From contig JADKBZ010000005.1 in NCBI GenBank assembly GCA_016714815.1, positions 186,001-250,000 on the forward strand: a stretch of DNA of 64,000 nt. Direction: 5' to 3'. Under the pieces are notes generated by a model that was given only the letters and a program-made list of their open reading frames with translations, was not told the DNA's origin and did no database searches. Below are positions 16,992 to 25,860 of the stretch, one piece after another. Source of the stretch: Holophagales bacterium (lineage in GTDB: Bacteria; Acidobacteriota; Thermoanaerobaculia; UBA5066). A program made the position numbers and the translations under genes. How positions within the stretch are numbered: position 1 is the stretch's first letter; each line of letters starts with the position of its first letter.

Positions 16992-17487
16992 TCACTCCCG
17001 GAAGAGGCTGTCGATGTCCTCGTCGGTGATCTCGGCGAAGGGGGAGTCGACGCCGTCCTGGCGCCGTTCCTTCTCCTCCTCGACCTTCCGCTGGATCGCG
17101 ACGAAGACCCTCTCGAGGTCCTGGGTCGCCTTCCGGACGCGGAGCCTCACGAGGCCGAGCCGAGGAGCGTTCGTCGAAGATGATGACGAGGATCACCCGC
17201 TGGTCGACGATCGCGATGTAGACGTTGTCTTTCTCTCCCTCGTGGAAGAGGACGGGGAACTCCTTTTCGCCGATCAGCTTCGCGAGGCCGTCCGTGGCCG
17301 CGACGTTGCCCGCCGTGAGCGACGCGAGGGAGGTCGTGTCGAGCGACTCGAGATCGCCCTGGGCGGCGATCTGCTGGCCGTTCTTGTCGACGATGAAGAC
17401 GACCTTCGCCTGGGCGTCTGCTTTGAGCCGCCCGATCACTTCTTTTATCTGCTGAAACTCTTCGTCGAAGAGGACGAAATCCGTCAT
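16992..17487 (-). CDS. mglB: Roadblock/LC7 protein MglB (frameshifted)
   Basis: A roadblock-domain protein, the GTPase-activating partner of MglA. Residues 1-108 (MTDFVLFDEEFQQIKEVI to ILVIIFDERSS) are in one frame. After an apparent one-base insertion near 17162 (TCGGCTCGG) the family sequence continues in another frame: LGLVRLRVRKATQDLERVF and a C-terminal FAEITDEDIDSLFRE ending at the stop at 16992. Corrected length is about 164 residues, normal for MglB. As sequenced, the open frame runs on to 16912 with a non-homologous Arg-rich tail. The frameshift is probably a sequencing indel, since the downstream frame is intact. Confidence 0.85.
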
Positions 17488-17534
17488 ATGGCGCCGATCC
17501 TCGCTAGTGTAACCGATGCTCCCGCGTCACTTGC

Positions 17535-18128
17535 CTAGACTTCCCGCCGGCCCGAGAGAGATCTCCCCAGGGTCACCTCGTCGGCGAACTCGATCGCCGC
17601 GCCGACGGGGAGGCCGAACGCGAGGCGGGTGACGCGGATTCCGGTCGGCTTGAGCCGCCGGGCCAGATAGAGGGCGGTCGCTTCTCCCTCGACGTTCGGG
17701 TTCGTCGCCAGGACGACCTCCGTCACGCCCGCGGCCACCCGCTCCAGGAGCCCCGTCACGTGAAGGTCGTCGGGCCCGACGCCCCGGAGAGGGGCCAGCG
17801 CCCCCCCGAGGACGTGGTAGCGGCCCCGGAACTCCCGCGTCCGCTCGAGGACCTCCACGTCGAACGCCTCCTCCACGACCGCCAGGAGCGCGCCGTCGCG
17901 CGAGGGGTCGGTGCAGAGGGCGCAGGGGTCCTCTTCGGTCAGGGCGTGGCAGACGGTGCAGCTGCGGGTCTTCTCCCGGGCCTCGAGGACGGCGCCGGAG
18001 AGCCCCGCGGCCTCGGCCGCGGGCGCCACGAGGAGGAAGTGGGCGATCCGGCGAGCGCTCTTCGGGCCGATCCCGGGAAGCCGCTCCAGGGCCGAGACGA
18101 GGCGCGAGAGCGCCGGGAGAGCCGTCAC
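17535..18128 (-). CDS. recR: Recombination mediator RecR
   Basis: A 197-residue protein of the RecFOR pathway. It has the N-terminal helix-hairpin-helix (LERLPGIGPKSARRIAHFLL), the zinc finger CTVCHALTEEDPCALC, and the Toprim domain with VVEEAFDVEVLERT and ATNPNVEGEATALYLARRL. RecR with RecO loads RecA on SSB-coated gaps. It overlaps the dnaX stop by four bases (ATGA), the common dnaX-recR operon arrangement. Confidence 0.96.
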   Translation of the reverse strand: MTALPALSRLVSALERLPGIGPKSARRIAHFLLVAPAAEAAGLSGAVLEAREKTRSCTVCHALTEEDPCALCTDPSRDGALLAVVEEAFDVEVLERTREFRGRYHVLGGALAPLRGVGPDDLHVTGLLERVAAGVTEVVLATNPNVEGEATALYLARRLKPTGIRVTRLAFGLPVGAAIEFADEVTLGRSLSGRREV

Positions 18129-19891
18129 GGCTTGCGCTCGTCGGGCTTCACATCGGCGATCTCGCCGTCGAACAGGTCGAGGATCTTCCGGACCTTCTCG
18201 TCGGCGGCGGCCCGGTTCTTCAGGTTCTCGCGCTCGACCTTACCCGGGTCGGCCGAAGCGGCGGCGGCCGTCAGGTCGCCCCCGGCGGGCTCGGCGCTCT
18301 CCACCGTCACCCGGGCTTTCGACCCGAGTACGGCGACGGCGGCCTCGTCGAGGACTTTTTTCATCGCCGGCTCGCCGAGCCTTCGGGCCAGGGGCGGGCT
18401 GGGGGGGTCGAGGACGAGCCGGACCATCTTGCCCTCGATGGAGACGGAGACGTCCTCGAGAGCGGCCCCGAGGTTCGAGTGCCGCTTCTCCACCGCCTCG
18501 CGGAAGGCGGTGATGGCGTCGGACCCGGCCTCGGGCTCCGGATCGGCCGCCTCGAGCGGCGTCAGTCCGACGAAGCGCGGCGAGTCGGGAACCGCCGGGG
18601 CGGGACGGGGATCGGCCGCGCCGGGGCGCGGCAGCGGCTCGGCCGGCAGGGCCGCCGGCTGGGGCCTCGCCGGGATGGGAGAGGGAGCGGCCGCCGGCCG
18701 TGCCCCAGGAGGCGGGAGCGAGGCGCCCGACGCGAGGATCTCCTCGATCGGGACGAGGCGAGGGAGCTCGGCAAGTCGGAGGAAGAGAACCTCCAGCGCC
18801 AGCGACGGGACGTCGCTGCGCCGGAGCATCCCCTCCGCCTCGGAGAGGAGCGAGAGGACGCGCAGGAGCGTGGAGTAGGCCGACGTCCGCGCCAGCTCGC
18901 GAAGCGTGGCCGAGCCGTCTTCCGAGACGCCGGCGACGGCGGGCGCCGACGGGTCGGCCGCGAAGCGGACGGCCCCTCGGACGAGGATCGTCACGTCGTG
19001 GGCCGTGGCCCGCGGGTCCGACCCCGCGGCCTCCAGCTCGGCGGCGCCGCGGAGCACCGCGGCCCGGTCGCCGGAGAGGATCGCCGCCAGGAGCGCGACG
19101 AGGGCGGTCCGGTCGGGGGAACCGAGGAGGAGGGCGACGTCGCCGTGGGTGACGCGGCCGCCGGTCTGGGCGACCGCCTGGTCCAGCAGCGAGAGCCCGT
19201 CGCGAAGGCTTCCCGTGGCCGCGGCGGCGAGCGCCGCGAGGGCGGCGGGCTCGACCCAGGGCGCCGGCTTCTCCGCGGCGTCGACGGCGTACCCCTCGCG
19301 GTGGGCGATCTCGGCGAGCCGGTCCGCGACCTCGGAATCGGTGAGGCGCCGGAAGTCGAAGCGCTGGCAGCGGGAGAGGATCGTCGCCGGGATCTTGTGC
19401 CGCTCCGTCGTCGCCAGGATGAAGACGGCGTGCGAAGGCGGCTCCTCGAGCGTCTTCAGCAGCGCCTGGAAGGCGGCCGCCGAGATGGCGTGAACCTCGT
19501 CGATGATGAAGACCTTCCGGCGGTCCCTCACCGGCGCGTAGCCGACGATCTCGATCAGGTCGCGCGCCTGGTCGACCTTGCCGTGCGTGGCGCCGTCGAT
19601 CTCGAGGGCGTCGATCGATCGCCCCTCGAGGACCTCCTGGCACGATTCGCACGTCCCGCACGGGCTCGGGGTGGGGCCGGAGGCGGAACGGCAGTTGATG
19701 CCGGCGGCCAGGAGACGCGCCGAGGTCGTCTTCCCGACGCCGCGAGGCCCCGAGAAGAGGTAGGCGTGGGCCATCCGGTCCTGCGTCAGGGCATTCGTGA
19801 GGGCACGGACGATCTCGGGCTGCCCCACGAGATCCGTGAACGTCCGGGGGCGCCACTTCCTTGCGAGGGGGACGAAGGTGTTGGTCGTCAT
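18125..19891 (-). CDS. dnaX: DNA polymerase III subunit gamma/tau DnaX
   Basis: A 588-residue clamp-loader ATPase. Visible are KWRPRTFTDLVGQPE, the Walker A GPRGVGKTTSARLLA, the zinc module with CGTCESC, the Walker B/DExx IIDEVHAISAAAFQALL, and sensor-1 FILATTERHKIPATILSRCQ. The C-terminal third is Pro/Ala-rich then a charged tau-like domain. The start at 19891 gives the family N-terminus MTTNTFVPLARKWRP; the frame upstream overlaps the SRP RNA. No obvious A-rich slippery site for gamma production was noticed. It is coupled to recR. Confidence 0.95.
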   Translation of the reverse strand: MTTNTFVPLARKWRPRTFTDLVGQPEIVRALTNALTQDRMAHAYLFSGPRGVGKTTSARLLAAGINCRSASGPTPSPCGTCESCQEVLEGRSIDALEIDGATHGKVDQARDLIEIVGYAPVRDRRKVFIIDEVHAISAAAFQALLKTLEEPPSHAVFILATTERHKIPATILSRCQRFDFRRLTDSEVADRLAEIAHREGYAVDAAEKPAPWVEPAALAALAAAATGSLRDGLSLLDQAVAQTGGRVTHGDVALLLGSPDRTALVALLAAILSGDRAAVLRGAAELEAAGSDPRATAHDVTILVRGAVRFAADPSAPAVAGVSEDGSATLRELARTSAYSTLLRVLSLLSEAEGMLRRSDVPSLALEVLFLRLAELPRLVPIEEILASGASLPPPGARPAAAPSPIPARPQPAALPAEPLPRPGAADPRPAPAVPDSPRFVGLTPLEAADPEPEAGSDAITAFREAVEKRHSNLGAALEDVSVSIEGKMVRLVLDPPSPPLARRLGEPAMKKVLDEAAVAVLGSKARVTVESAEPAGGDLTAAAASADPGKVERENLKNRAAADEKVRKILDLFDGEIADVKPDERKP

Positions 19892-19900
19892 GAGAAACCC

Positions 19901-20026
19901 CGAGCCCCTCGATGAGTCCGGGTGATCCGCGGCGCTCGAGCCGATCCTCTTAGTGCTGCTTCCTTCCGGATCTGACACGGTTCGAGGGAGCTCGTCGCGC
20001 GGGACCCGAACTCACCCAGGGGCCCG
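19901..20026 (-). ncRNA. ffs: Signal recognition particle RNA (4.5S type)
   Basis: On the minus strand the conserved domain IV core GTGTCAGATCCGGAAGGAAG followed by CAGCACTAA is present around 19935-19965. The flanks can fold into a long hairpin: the 5' segment near 20010-20026 (GGGCCCCTGGGTGA) pairs with the 3' segment near 19901-19914 (TCATCGAGGGGCTC). The size of about 126 nt fits a small bacterial SRP RNA. It binds Ffh for co-translational targeting. It lies directly upstream of dnaX on the same strand, a frequent arrangement. Exact ends are estimates. Confidence 0.88.
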
Positions 20027-20149
20027 GGCCGGGGATTCTAATTCAGTGGACCCCGGCCGCGTCAGGAAAACGGCTCCAGGCCCCCGGGGCCCGTGGAATG
20101 AGAGAATCCAGGCTGTCCCTCCAGACCCTTGAAACCCGGGACATCGAGA

Positions 20150-22231
20150 ATGACGACGGGCACGCTCCGGACCTTCATCGCTGCAGCCTGTCGGCACCTG
20201 CCTCTCGGCGCTCCGGGCGGGCTCCTCCCTCGGCGGGCCTACCTCTCGCTGGTCCTTGCGGTCTCGGTCCTCTCGCCGGTCGTCGTCCTGAGAGGATTCG
20301 TCTTCCACCCTCTCGAGAGGATCGTGAGCCCGCGTCCTGCTCCGAACGATCGATACGGCGATCCCCTCGTGGCCCTCGGGGTCCTCGGCCGGACCTGGAT
20401 TCGCTGGGACGACGGGGACTTCTCTCGAAACGACGATCGCGTCTTCGCTCCGTACCCGAACGTCTGGGCGATCGCGGAATCCTCGACCGCGCTCGCGGCG
20501 GTCGGCTATCCCTTCTACCGCCTCACCGGCTCGTTCACCTTCGGATACAACGCTGCCTACTTCCTCAGCTGTGTCCTGACCGCTCTCGGCGCCGGGCTGG
20601 CATTCCGGATGCTGGCCGGCCCAGGCTGGCCAGCCCTGTTCGGAACGATCCTCTTCCTCTGGTGCCCTGGCCGGCTCAACAACCTGGGGGCGATCCAGAC
20701 GCTCTGGGCAGGCTTGAATCTGTTCCCTCTCGCCTTCCTTCTCCGGTTCGCCCGTTCTCCGTCCTGGAGGAACGCCTCTCTCGGGGCCGCCAGCTTTACG
20801 GCGGTCTGCCTCGGGAGCCTCTACGGAGGACTGATGGGAGCCGTCCTTCTGGCGCTGGTGGCGCCGGTCGTCCTCTGGCCCCTTCGACGGACGGCGGGGC
20901 CCTGGATCCGCCTCGGGCTCGCCGGGACCGCCTCCGTCGCCTTCCTCGCGTGGTTCCACGCTCCGCTCTTCGACCTTGGCCGGGACTTCGACATCCGGGT
21001 CTCCCTCCAGACGTTCCAGGGACACGCCGCCGACGGCCTGTCGCTCTTCCACCACGGTGTCTTCTCCGGACCTCTCCGCCTGCTCTGCGACAAGGTCGCT
21101 CCCGGCCTCCCCGAGGGATCCTCTGCTCTCTTCCCGACCGTGTCTCTCTTCGTCGTCGGATTCGCCAGCCTGCTGTGGCGCAAGCGGGGCTTCGCGGGGC
21201 CGCGCGGCGGAACGCTTCCGGCGAGGAGCGCCGCACTCTGGCTCTCCCTGGCCGCCGTCTTCTTCTCCTTCGCGCTGGGCCCGACGGTGAGACTGGCGGG
21301 AAGAGCGCTCTTCCCCGGCCCGTACCGTCTCCTGGTGGGGCTCCCCGGTTTCTCGACGATGCGAGGGATCCATCGCTGGGACCAGTGGTTCGGCCTCGCC
21401 GTGGCGGCAGCCGTCGTTCTTCTCGCGGCAAGGCTCCTGGTAAACCAGACCGAAGGCCGGCGCCGCCTTCTGCTCCTCTGCCTGGCTCCCGCGGTGGTCC
21501 TGGACGTCTGGCCCCGGTACGTTCCGGCACAGCCGGCGCCGGGGCCATCGCCTTTCCAGGACGTCTATCTCGGGGAAGGCCGGGACGCGGTGATCGGCGT
21601 CTATCCGATCAGGCACTTCGTGTCCGAAGAGGCGTGGCCGGAGCAGCTGTTCCATCGCCGCCGGCTCATCAACGGCTTCAATTCGTTCCCGCCTCCGATC
21701 CACCTCTGGCTGGACCTCGTCTCGAGGAATGCCCCCGCCCGGGTGATCTTCCTGGCGTATCAGGAACTGGGGGCCTTTGCCGTCGAGGTCCACCTCGACG
21801 TCCTCTCCCCGCGCGAGCTGCAGGACCTGAACAGCTGCCTTCAGGAGCTCCGTGCGACCGGTGCCCGCGTCCAGATGGCTGGGAGGAGGCTGCTGGTCGT
21901 CTTTTCGGAGAACCGGGCTCCCCGGCTCGTGGATCCGGGACGGATCGCCGGGCTCGTCTTCCGTGGAGACGAGGCGATCCTCTCCTCCTCGCCCGGACGG
22001 CTCCTTTTCCGGCTCTCGGGCGAGAACCTGACGGTTCGCGTCCGCGCCGGGCAGACGACGTACGAGGACAACCTGACGATCCCTGTCGTCACTGCGGACC
22101 AGATGACGGCACGGCTCGGGAGGATTCCTCCCGTGGGGGCCCGGATCGAGAGGACGACGGGTGAAGCGCTGGGAACCGTTCCGGGTCCCCGGGATCCGGG
22201 ACTCCGGAAGGACCAGCGCGGCGACAGGTGA
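20150..22231 (+). CDS. Large multi-pass membrane protein, glycosyltransferase-C-like
   Basis: A 693-residue protein with about 10-11 transmembrane helices in the first 450 residues (for example YLSLVLAVSVLSPVVVLRGF) and a soluble C-terminal domain of about 220 residues. The topology, with a large first extracytoplasmic loop carrying acidic residues (NDRYGDPL, RWDDGDFSRNDDR), resembles polyprenyl-phosphate-sugar-dependent GT-C or YfhO-like transferases. I cannot assign a substrate. The ATG at 20150 is used; TTG at 20129 is possible. It is followed convergently by tRNA-Ser(GGA). Confidence 0.65.
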   Translation: MTTGTLRTFIAAACRHLPLGAPGGLLPRRAYLSLVLAVSVLSPVVVLRGFVFHPLERIVSPRPAPNDRYGDPLVALGVLGRTWIRWDDGDFSRNDDRVFAPYPNVWAIAESSTALAAVGYPFYRLTGSFTFGYNAAYFLSCVLTALGAGLAFRMLAGPGWPALFGTILFLWCPGRLNNLGAIQTLWAGLNLFPLAFLLRFARSPSWRNASLGAASFTAVCLGSLYGGLMGAVLLALVAPVVLWPLRRTAGPWIRLGLAGTASVAFLAWFHAPLFDLGRDFDIRVSLQTFQGHAADGLSLFHHGVFSGPLRLLCDKVAPGLPEGSSALFPTVSLFVVGFASLLWRKRGFAGPRGGTLPARSAALWLSLAAVFFSFALGPTVRLAGRALFPGPYRLLVGLPGFSTMRGIHRWDQWFGLAVAAAVVLLAARLLVNQTEGRRRLLLLCLAPAVVLDVWPRYVPAQPAPGPSPFQDVYLGEGRDAVIGVYPIRHFVSEEAWPEQLFHRRRLINGFNSFPPPIHLWLDLVSRNAPARVIFLAYQELGAFAVEVHLDVLSPRELQDLNSCLQELRATGARVQMAGRRLLVVFSENRAPRLVDPGRIAGLVFRGDEAILSSSPGRLLFRLSGENLTVRVRAGQTTYEDNLTIPVVTADQMTARLGRIPPVGARIERTTGEALGTVPGPRDPGLRKDQRGDR

Positions 22232-22254
22232 CGGCCTGTCTCCCGAAGCGAACG

Positions 22255-22344
22255 TGGCGGACAGGGTGGGATTCGAACCCACGGTAGCCTTTCGACTACA
22301 CACGGCTTCCAACCGTGCTCCTTAAACCGCTCGGACACCTGTCC
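22255..22344 (-). tRNA. tRNA-Ser(GGA)
   Basis: On the minus strand, acceptor GGACAGG (22338-22344) pairs with CCTGTCC near the 3' end, followed by discriminator G and an encoded CCA. The anticodon loop contains TTGGAAG, anticodon GGA. A long variable arm (TGTAGTCGAAAGGCTACC) and the T-loop GGTTCGAATCC are typical of class II tRNA-Ser. Confidence 0.96.
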
Positions 22345-22472
22345 ACGTCCGCGGGGACGGAGACTCTGCCCCGCCGGCGCCATTCCGTCAAGCGGGATCT
22401 TGGCGGCACGTGCTCCCGGACGGGCGGCGGGAGGAAAACGGGAGGGCCTCCGGGGACGTATCACAGTGAGCT

Positions 22473-22943
22473 ATGGCTTTCATTCTGAAGCGTCTCGCCC
22501 CGTCCGCCCTCCTGGCGGCCCTCGCGCTCCTGCCGGCCGGACCCGCTGCCGCCGCGGGAAAGCTCGTCGAGGAGACGGTCGACGTCCCTCGCGCGACCCG
22601 CGTCCCGCTGACCCTCGCCTTCGGGAAGTCGGCGATCTTCGCCCTCGAGTCGCAGAACGACCCCAAGCCCGCCGACGTCGAGGATGCGAAGGCGAAAGAC
22701 CCGAAGGATTCGACCTGGGTCCTCCTCCGCTTCCTCTACCGCAATGACGGCTGGACGAAGCAGAAGGTGAAGATCCGGGCCCTCCTCCTCGACGACTCGG
22801 GCGGGGTCCTCGCCGACTCGGGCCGCGGCGCGACCCTCGACAAGCAGCAGAAGGAAGACACCGTCAGCTTCCCGATGAAGGTGAAGACGCTCGACTGGGG
22901 GAGCGCGGCGAAAATGAAGCTCCTCGTCACGTTTCTCGAGTGA
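22473..22943 (+). CDS. Secreted protein of unknown function
   Basis: A 156-residue protein with a signal peptide (LAPSALLAALALLPAGPAAA, cleavage after AAA). The mature part is Lys/Asp-rich with predicted beta strands (WVLLRFLYRNDGW, VKIRALLLDDSGG) that suggest an Ig-like or FxLYD-like fold; this is inference. It resembles the exported protein at 9326-9793 in length and layout. It sits between the two tRNA-Ser genes. Confidence 0.7.
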   Translation: MAFILKRLAPSALLAALALLPAGPAAAAGKLVEETVDVPRATRVPLTLAFGKSAIFALESQNDPKPADVEDAKAKDPKDSTWVLLRFLYRNDGWTKQKVKIRALLLDDSGGVLADSGRGATLDKQQKEDTVSFPMKVKTLDWGSAAKMKLLVTFLE

Positions 22944-23003
22944 CGGGCTTCCCCCGCGGGGGACCTTGAGCTATCCTCTCCCGCCCGCTCCGAGGCCGAT
23001 CGC

Positions 23004-23093
23004 GGTGAGGTGCTGGAGTGGTTGATCAGGCCAGTCTCGAAAACTGGTGTAGTCGAAAGGCTACCGTGGGTTCAAATCCCACCCTCACCGCCA
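23004..23093 (+). tRNA. tRNA-Ser(CGA)
   Basis: Acceptor GGTGAGG (23004-23010) pairs with CCTCACC near 23083-23089, then discriminator G and an encoded CCA (23091-23093). The anticodon loop TCTCGAA gives anticodon CGA. The variable arm TGTAGTCGAAAGGCTACC is the same as in the tRNA-Ser(GGA) about 700 bases away. Confidence 0.96.
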
Positions 23094-23180
23094 TTTGATC
23101 TCGCACTCGGAGCCAGGGAGACCCGGAAAGACCGTCCCAGGAAGACCCGGAGCCGCCCGAAAGGGCGGCCCTTTCTTTCT

Positions 23181-23999
23181 TCAGCGCTTCAGGAACCACC
23201 CGGCCAGCGAACCGACGAGGTCCACGATCCCGCCGAGGGCCCGGAGGCCCTGCTGGCTGCGGTCCCAGTCCGAGGCCGGCATCCCGACGGCGTTCGTGAA
23301 GGCGCGCCGGTTCTCCAGGCTCCGCACCTCCTCGGAGAGCTTCTCCCTCTCCCTCGCGCGGATCCTGTCCCAGCCCCCCTTCTCGAGGAAGTCGACGATC
23401 GCCGCGAGCTCCCCCTTGTCGAACCAGAGCCCGTGGTCGCGGCAGGCGTCGAGGACGATTCCCGACCCGCCGCCGTAGTTCGAGCGGTTCATCAGCTTCG
23501 CGCAGGAGGGGCAGGGACGGTAGCGGACGGCCGGAAACGCCCCGCTCGCCCTCTTGCCGGGCGGCGCGGCCGAGGCGGGCGCGGCGTCTGCGGGGGGCTC
23601 GGCGAGGCGGACCTTCGCCCGCGTGTCGGCGTCCTTCGTCACCGCCTCGAACGCCTCCCTCTTCAGGAAGAGGCCGGAGCAGCGGGGGCACTCGGCGTAG
23701 CCGACGGCCCCGAAGGCGTGCGCGGCGAGGTCGAGGTGGCAGTCGGGGCAGCACCCCGACCCGTCCGCGACCAGAGCCGCGGCCGGGAGGAGCGCCCCGC
23801 ACTTCACGCAGCGTTCGGCCTCCCGCGGCGAGAGGGCGAAGCAGGTGATGCAGCGCTTCGTCGCCAGGAGCGACCCGCAGTGGACGCAGGCACGCGCGTC
23901 CTTCGCCGCGGGGCCGCCGCACGAGGGACAACGAAAGGTGGGGGCCTCCGGAGGCGAGAACGCCCCCCGGTCAGCCGGTCGGTTTCCGTCTGCGCTCAC
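23181..23999 (-). CDS. Multi-zinc-ribbon protein (zf-TFIIB-like)
   Basis: A 272-residue protein with successive Cys pairs: CPSCGG, CVHCGS, CITC, CVKCGA, CCPDC and CPRCSGLFL in the first 120 residues, then CPSCAKLMNR with CRDHGLWFDKGEL (residues 165-200). The last group matches the zf-TFIIB family (CPxC...DxCxxHGxWxDxGEL). A C-terminal coiled segment (REKLSEEVRSLENRR) precedes a short hydrophobic end (GIVDLVGSLAGWFL). It probably binds zinc; its role is unknown. It overlaps the tadA 3' end by 29 bases. Confidence 0.75.
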   Translation of the reverse strand: MSADGNRPADRGAFSPPEAPTFRCPSCGGPAAKDARACVHCGSLLATKRCITCFALSPREAERCVKCGALLPAAALVADGSGCCPDCHLDLAAHAFGAVGYAECPRCSGLFLKREAFEAVTKDADTRAKVRLAEPPADAAPASAAPPGKRASGAFPAVRYRPCPSCAKLMNRSNYGGGSGIVLDACRDHGLWFDKGELAAIVDFLEKGGWDRIRAREREKLSEEVRSLENRRAFTNAVGMPASDWDRSQQGLRALGGIVDLVGSLAGWFLKR

Positions 24000-24447
24000 G
24001 AAAGAACTCCTTGAGGATTCTCCCGCACTCTTCCCCGAGGACTCCCGAATCGACCTGGACCCGGTGATTGAGGCGCTCGTCGCGGCAGAGGTCCCCGAGC
24101 GAGCCGACGAAGCCCGCCTTCGGGTCGGCCGCCCCGTAGACGAGGCGCGGGAGGCGCGAGAGTACGATCGCCCCCGCGCACATCGCGCACGGCTCGAGCG
24201 TGACGTAGAGCGTGCAGCCGTCGAGCCGCCACGACCCGAGGCGCCGCGCGGCGCGGCGCAGGGCGAGGACCTCCGCGTGGGCCGTCGGGTCGTGGTCGAC
24301 CTCGCGCCGGTTGCGGGCCCGGGCGACGACGAGGCCGTCCTTCACGACGACGGCCCCGATCGGCACGTCCCCGTGGGCGGGCGCCCGGCGCGCGGCGCGA
24401 AGGGCCTCGCGCAGGAACCGCTCGTCGTCCCCCTGCGGGGGCTTCAA
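23971..24447 (-). CDS. tadA: tRNA(adenine-34) deaminase TadA
   Basis: A 158-residue deaminase that converts A34 to inosine in tRNA-Arg(ACG). It has the zinc-site motif HAEVLALRRAARR with the catalytic Glu, and PCAMCAGAIVLSR providing the two Cys ligands. GDVPIGAVVVKDG near the N-terminus and the LNHRV segment are typical. The start is TTG at 24447, overlapping the upstream gene's TGA as TTGA; the homologous region begins a few residues later, and there is no ATG at a suitable place. Confidence 0.93.
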   Translation of the reverse strand: MKPPQGDDERFLREALRAARRAPAHGDVPIGAVVVKDGLVVARARNRREVDHDPTAHAEVLALRRAARRLGSWRLDGCTLYVTLEPCAMCAGAIVLSRLPRLVYGAADPKAGFVGSLGDLCRDERLNHRVQVDSGVLGEECGRILKEFFRERRRKPTG

Positions 24448-25079
24448 CGCGGCCCCGCCCCGGGCCGGACGAGGCGGTCCGCCTCCTCGCCGGTGAGGAC
24501 GCGGTAGGCCGGCTTGCGCGCCTCGGCGTAGGCCCGGCCGTGGTGGCGCGCCGGCCAGCCGGCCTTCTCCGACGCGCGGTCCAGCTCCTCGAAAGCCACG
24601 GAGGTCCATTCGTTCGCCCCGCCAGCGGCCAGGCCGCGCCCGAAGGCGCGCCAGGAGGCGACGAAGAGCCCGGGATCCGGCGCGAAGCTCCGCGCGCTCG
24701 ACAGGAAGGCCTCGAGGAGCGCCTTCGGGTCGCCCCCCGCCGCCTTGAAAGGGCGCAGGTTGAGCCGCACGACCGCGCCGTCCGGCCGGAGCGGAACGAC
24801 GAGCGCCTCACCGGGGAGCGGGGGGCCGAGCCCGTCCCACTCCGTCTCGAGCCACGCCCACGCGGCCGTTTCCGACGGAGCGGCGTGCTCCCCCCCCCGG
24901 GCCGCCTGGAAGAGCCACTTGTAGGCGTCCTCGAGTCCCGCGGCCGGTTCCGGGAGGAGCGCGGTGCGAGTGAAGCCGGCGAGGACCTCCGGCGAGATCT
25001 GCCCGGGGGCCTGGGCGGCGAGCGCCCCGGCCCCCGCGGCCTGGACGGAGATCACGACGAGAAGGGTTCGGATCGCCAC
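24444..25079 (-). CDS. Secreted protein of unknown function
   Basis: A 211-residue protein with a signal peptide (MAIRTLLVVISVQAAGAGALAAQA). The mature domain has WAWLETEWDGLGPPLPGEAL and LLEAFLSSARSFAPDPGLF. I recognise no family. Its stop codon overlaps the tadA TTG start, so it is the first gene of a three-gene unit with tadA and the zinc-ribbon gene. It is divergent from the acyltransferase gene across 68 bases. Confidence 0.65.
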   Translation of the reverse strand: MAIRTLLVVISVQAAGAGALAAQAPGQISPEVLAGFTRTALLPEPAAGLEDAYKWLFQAARGGEHAAPSETAAWAWLETEWDGLGPPLPGEALVVPLRPDGAVVRLNLRPFKAAGGDPKALLEAFLSSARSFAPDPGLFVASWRAFGRGLAAGGANEWTSVAFEELDRASEKAGWPARHHGRAYAEARKPAYRVLTGEEADRLVRPGAGPR

Positions 25080-25147
25080 GCCGCATAGGGTACCGGACGA
25101 GGAAGGCCCGGATCACCTCCCTCGGATATCCTTCGAGTGCTGCGCCG

Positions 25148-25822
25148 ATGCCGAGCGAACACGTGCCCCCGAACCCCTCCCCCGACGTCCCCGTCCCGGC
25201 CGCCCCAGGCCGGCCGCTCTGGGCGCGCCTCTTCGGGCCGCCGGCGCGGCTCCTCCTCCGCGCCTTCGGCTGGCGGCTCGAGGGCTCGCTTTCCGCCGAG
25301 CCGAAGTTCGTCCTCATCGCCGCGCCCCACACGAGCAACTGGGACCTCGTCCTCATGCTCCTCTGCAGCCTCCACTACGGCATGTGGCCGTCGTGGGTCG
25401 GCAAGCACACGCTCTTCCATCCGCCGCTCGGATGGCTCCTCCGGCTGCTGGGCGGGATCCCGATCGACCGGCGGTCGCGCGGCAACCGCGTCGAGCAGCT
25501 CGCCGCGCTCTTCGCCGGACGCGACCGGCTCATCCTCGCCATTCCGCCCGAAGGCTCGCGCTCGAGCCACACGCACTGGAAGAGCGGTTTCTACTGGGTC
25601 GCACGCACCGCCGGCGTGCCGGTCTGCCTCTCGTTCCTCGACTGGGGCACCCGCCGGGCCGGCCTCGGACCGCTCCTTCACGTGACCGGCGACCTGCGCG
25701 CCGACATGGATTTCGTCCGGGCGTTCTACGGCGGACGGACGGGACGCTTCCCCGAGATGCAGGGACCGATCCGCCTCGAGGGGGAAGACGCTCCGGCCGT
25801 CGACGCGCCCGGTTCTTCCTAG
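25148..25822 (+). CDS. 1-acyl-sn-glycerol-3-phosphate acyltransferase-like protein
   Basis: A 224-residue LPLAT-family protein. The catalytic HX4D box is PHTSNWDLVLML, and the acceptor motif is IPPEGSRSSHTHWKSGF (PEGxRS type). A hydrophobic GWLLRLLGGIPIDRR segment precedes it. The enzyme likely acylates lysophosphatidate or a related lipid at the membrane. It is followed 38 bases later on the same strand by a PlsB-like acyltransferase, suggesting a lipid-synthesis pair. Confidence 0.85.
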   Translation: MPSEHVPPNPSPDVPVPAAPGRPLWARLFGPPARLLLRAFGWRLEGSLSAEPKFVLIAAPHTSNWDLVLMLLCSLHYGMWPSWVGKHTLFHPPLGWLLRLLGGIPIDRRSRGNRVEQLAALFAGRDRLILAIPPEGSRSSHTHWKSGFYWVARTAGVPVCLSFLDWGTRRAGLGPLLHVTGDLRADMDFVRAFYGGRTGRFPEMQGPIRLEGEDAPAVDAPGSS

Positions 25823-25860
25823 CCGCCTCCCCGGCGGGGTATCGTCCCGCCGTTCCCCGA

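Noticed and set aside
20012..22312. 766-codon minus-strand open frame
   Set aside because: It is the antisense shadow of the membrane protein gene and spans the tRNA-Ser gene.
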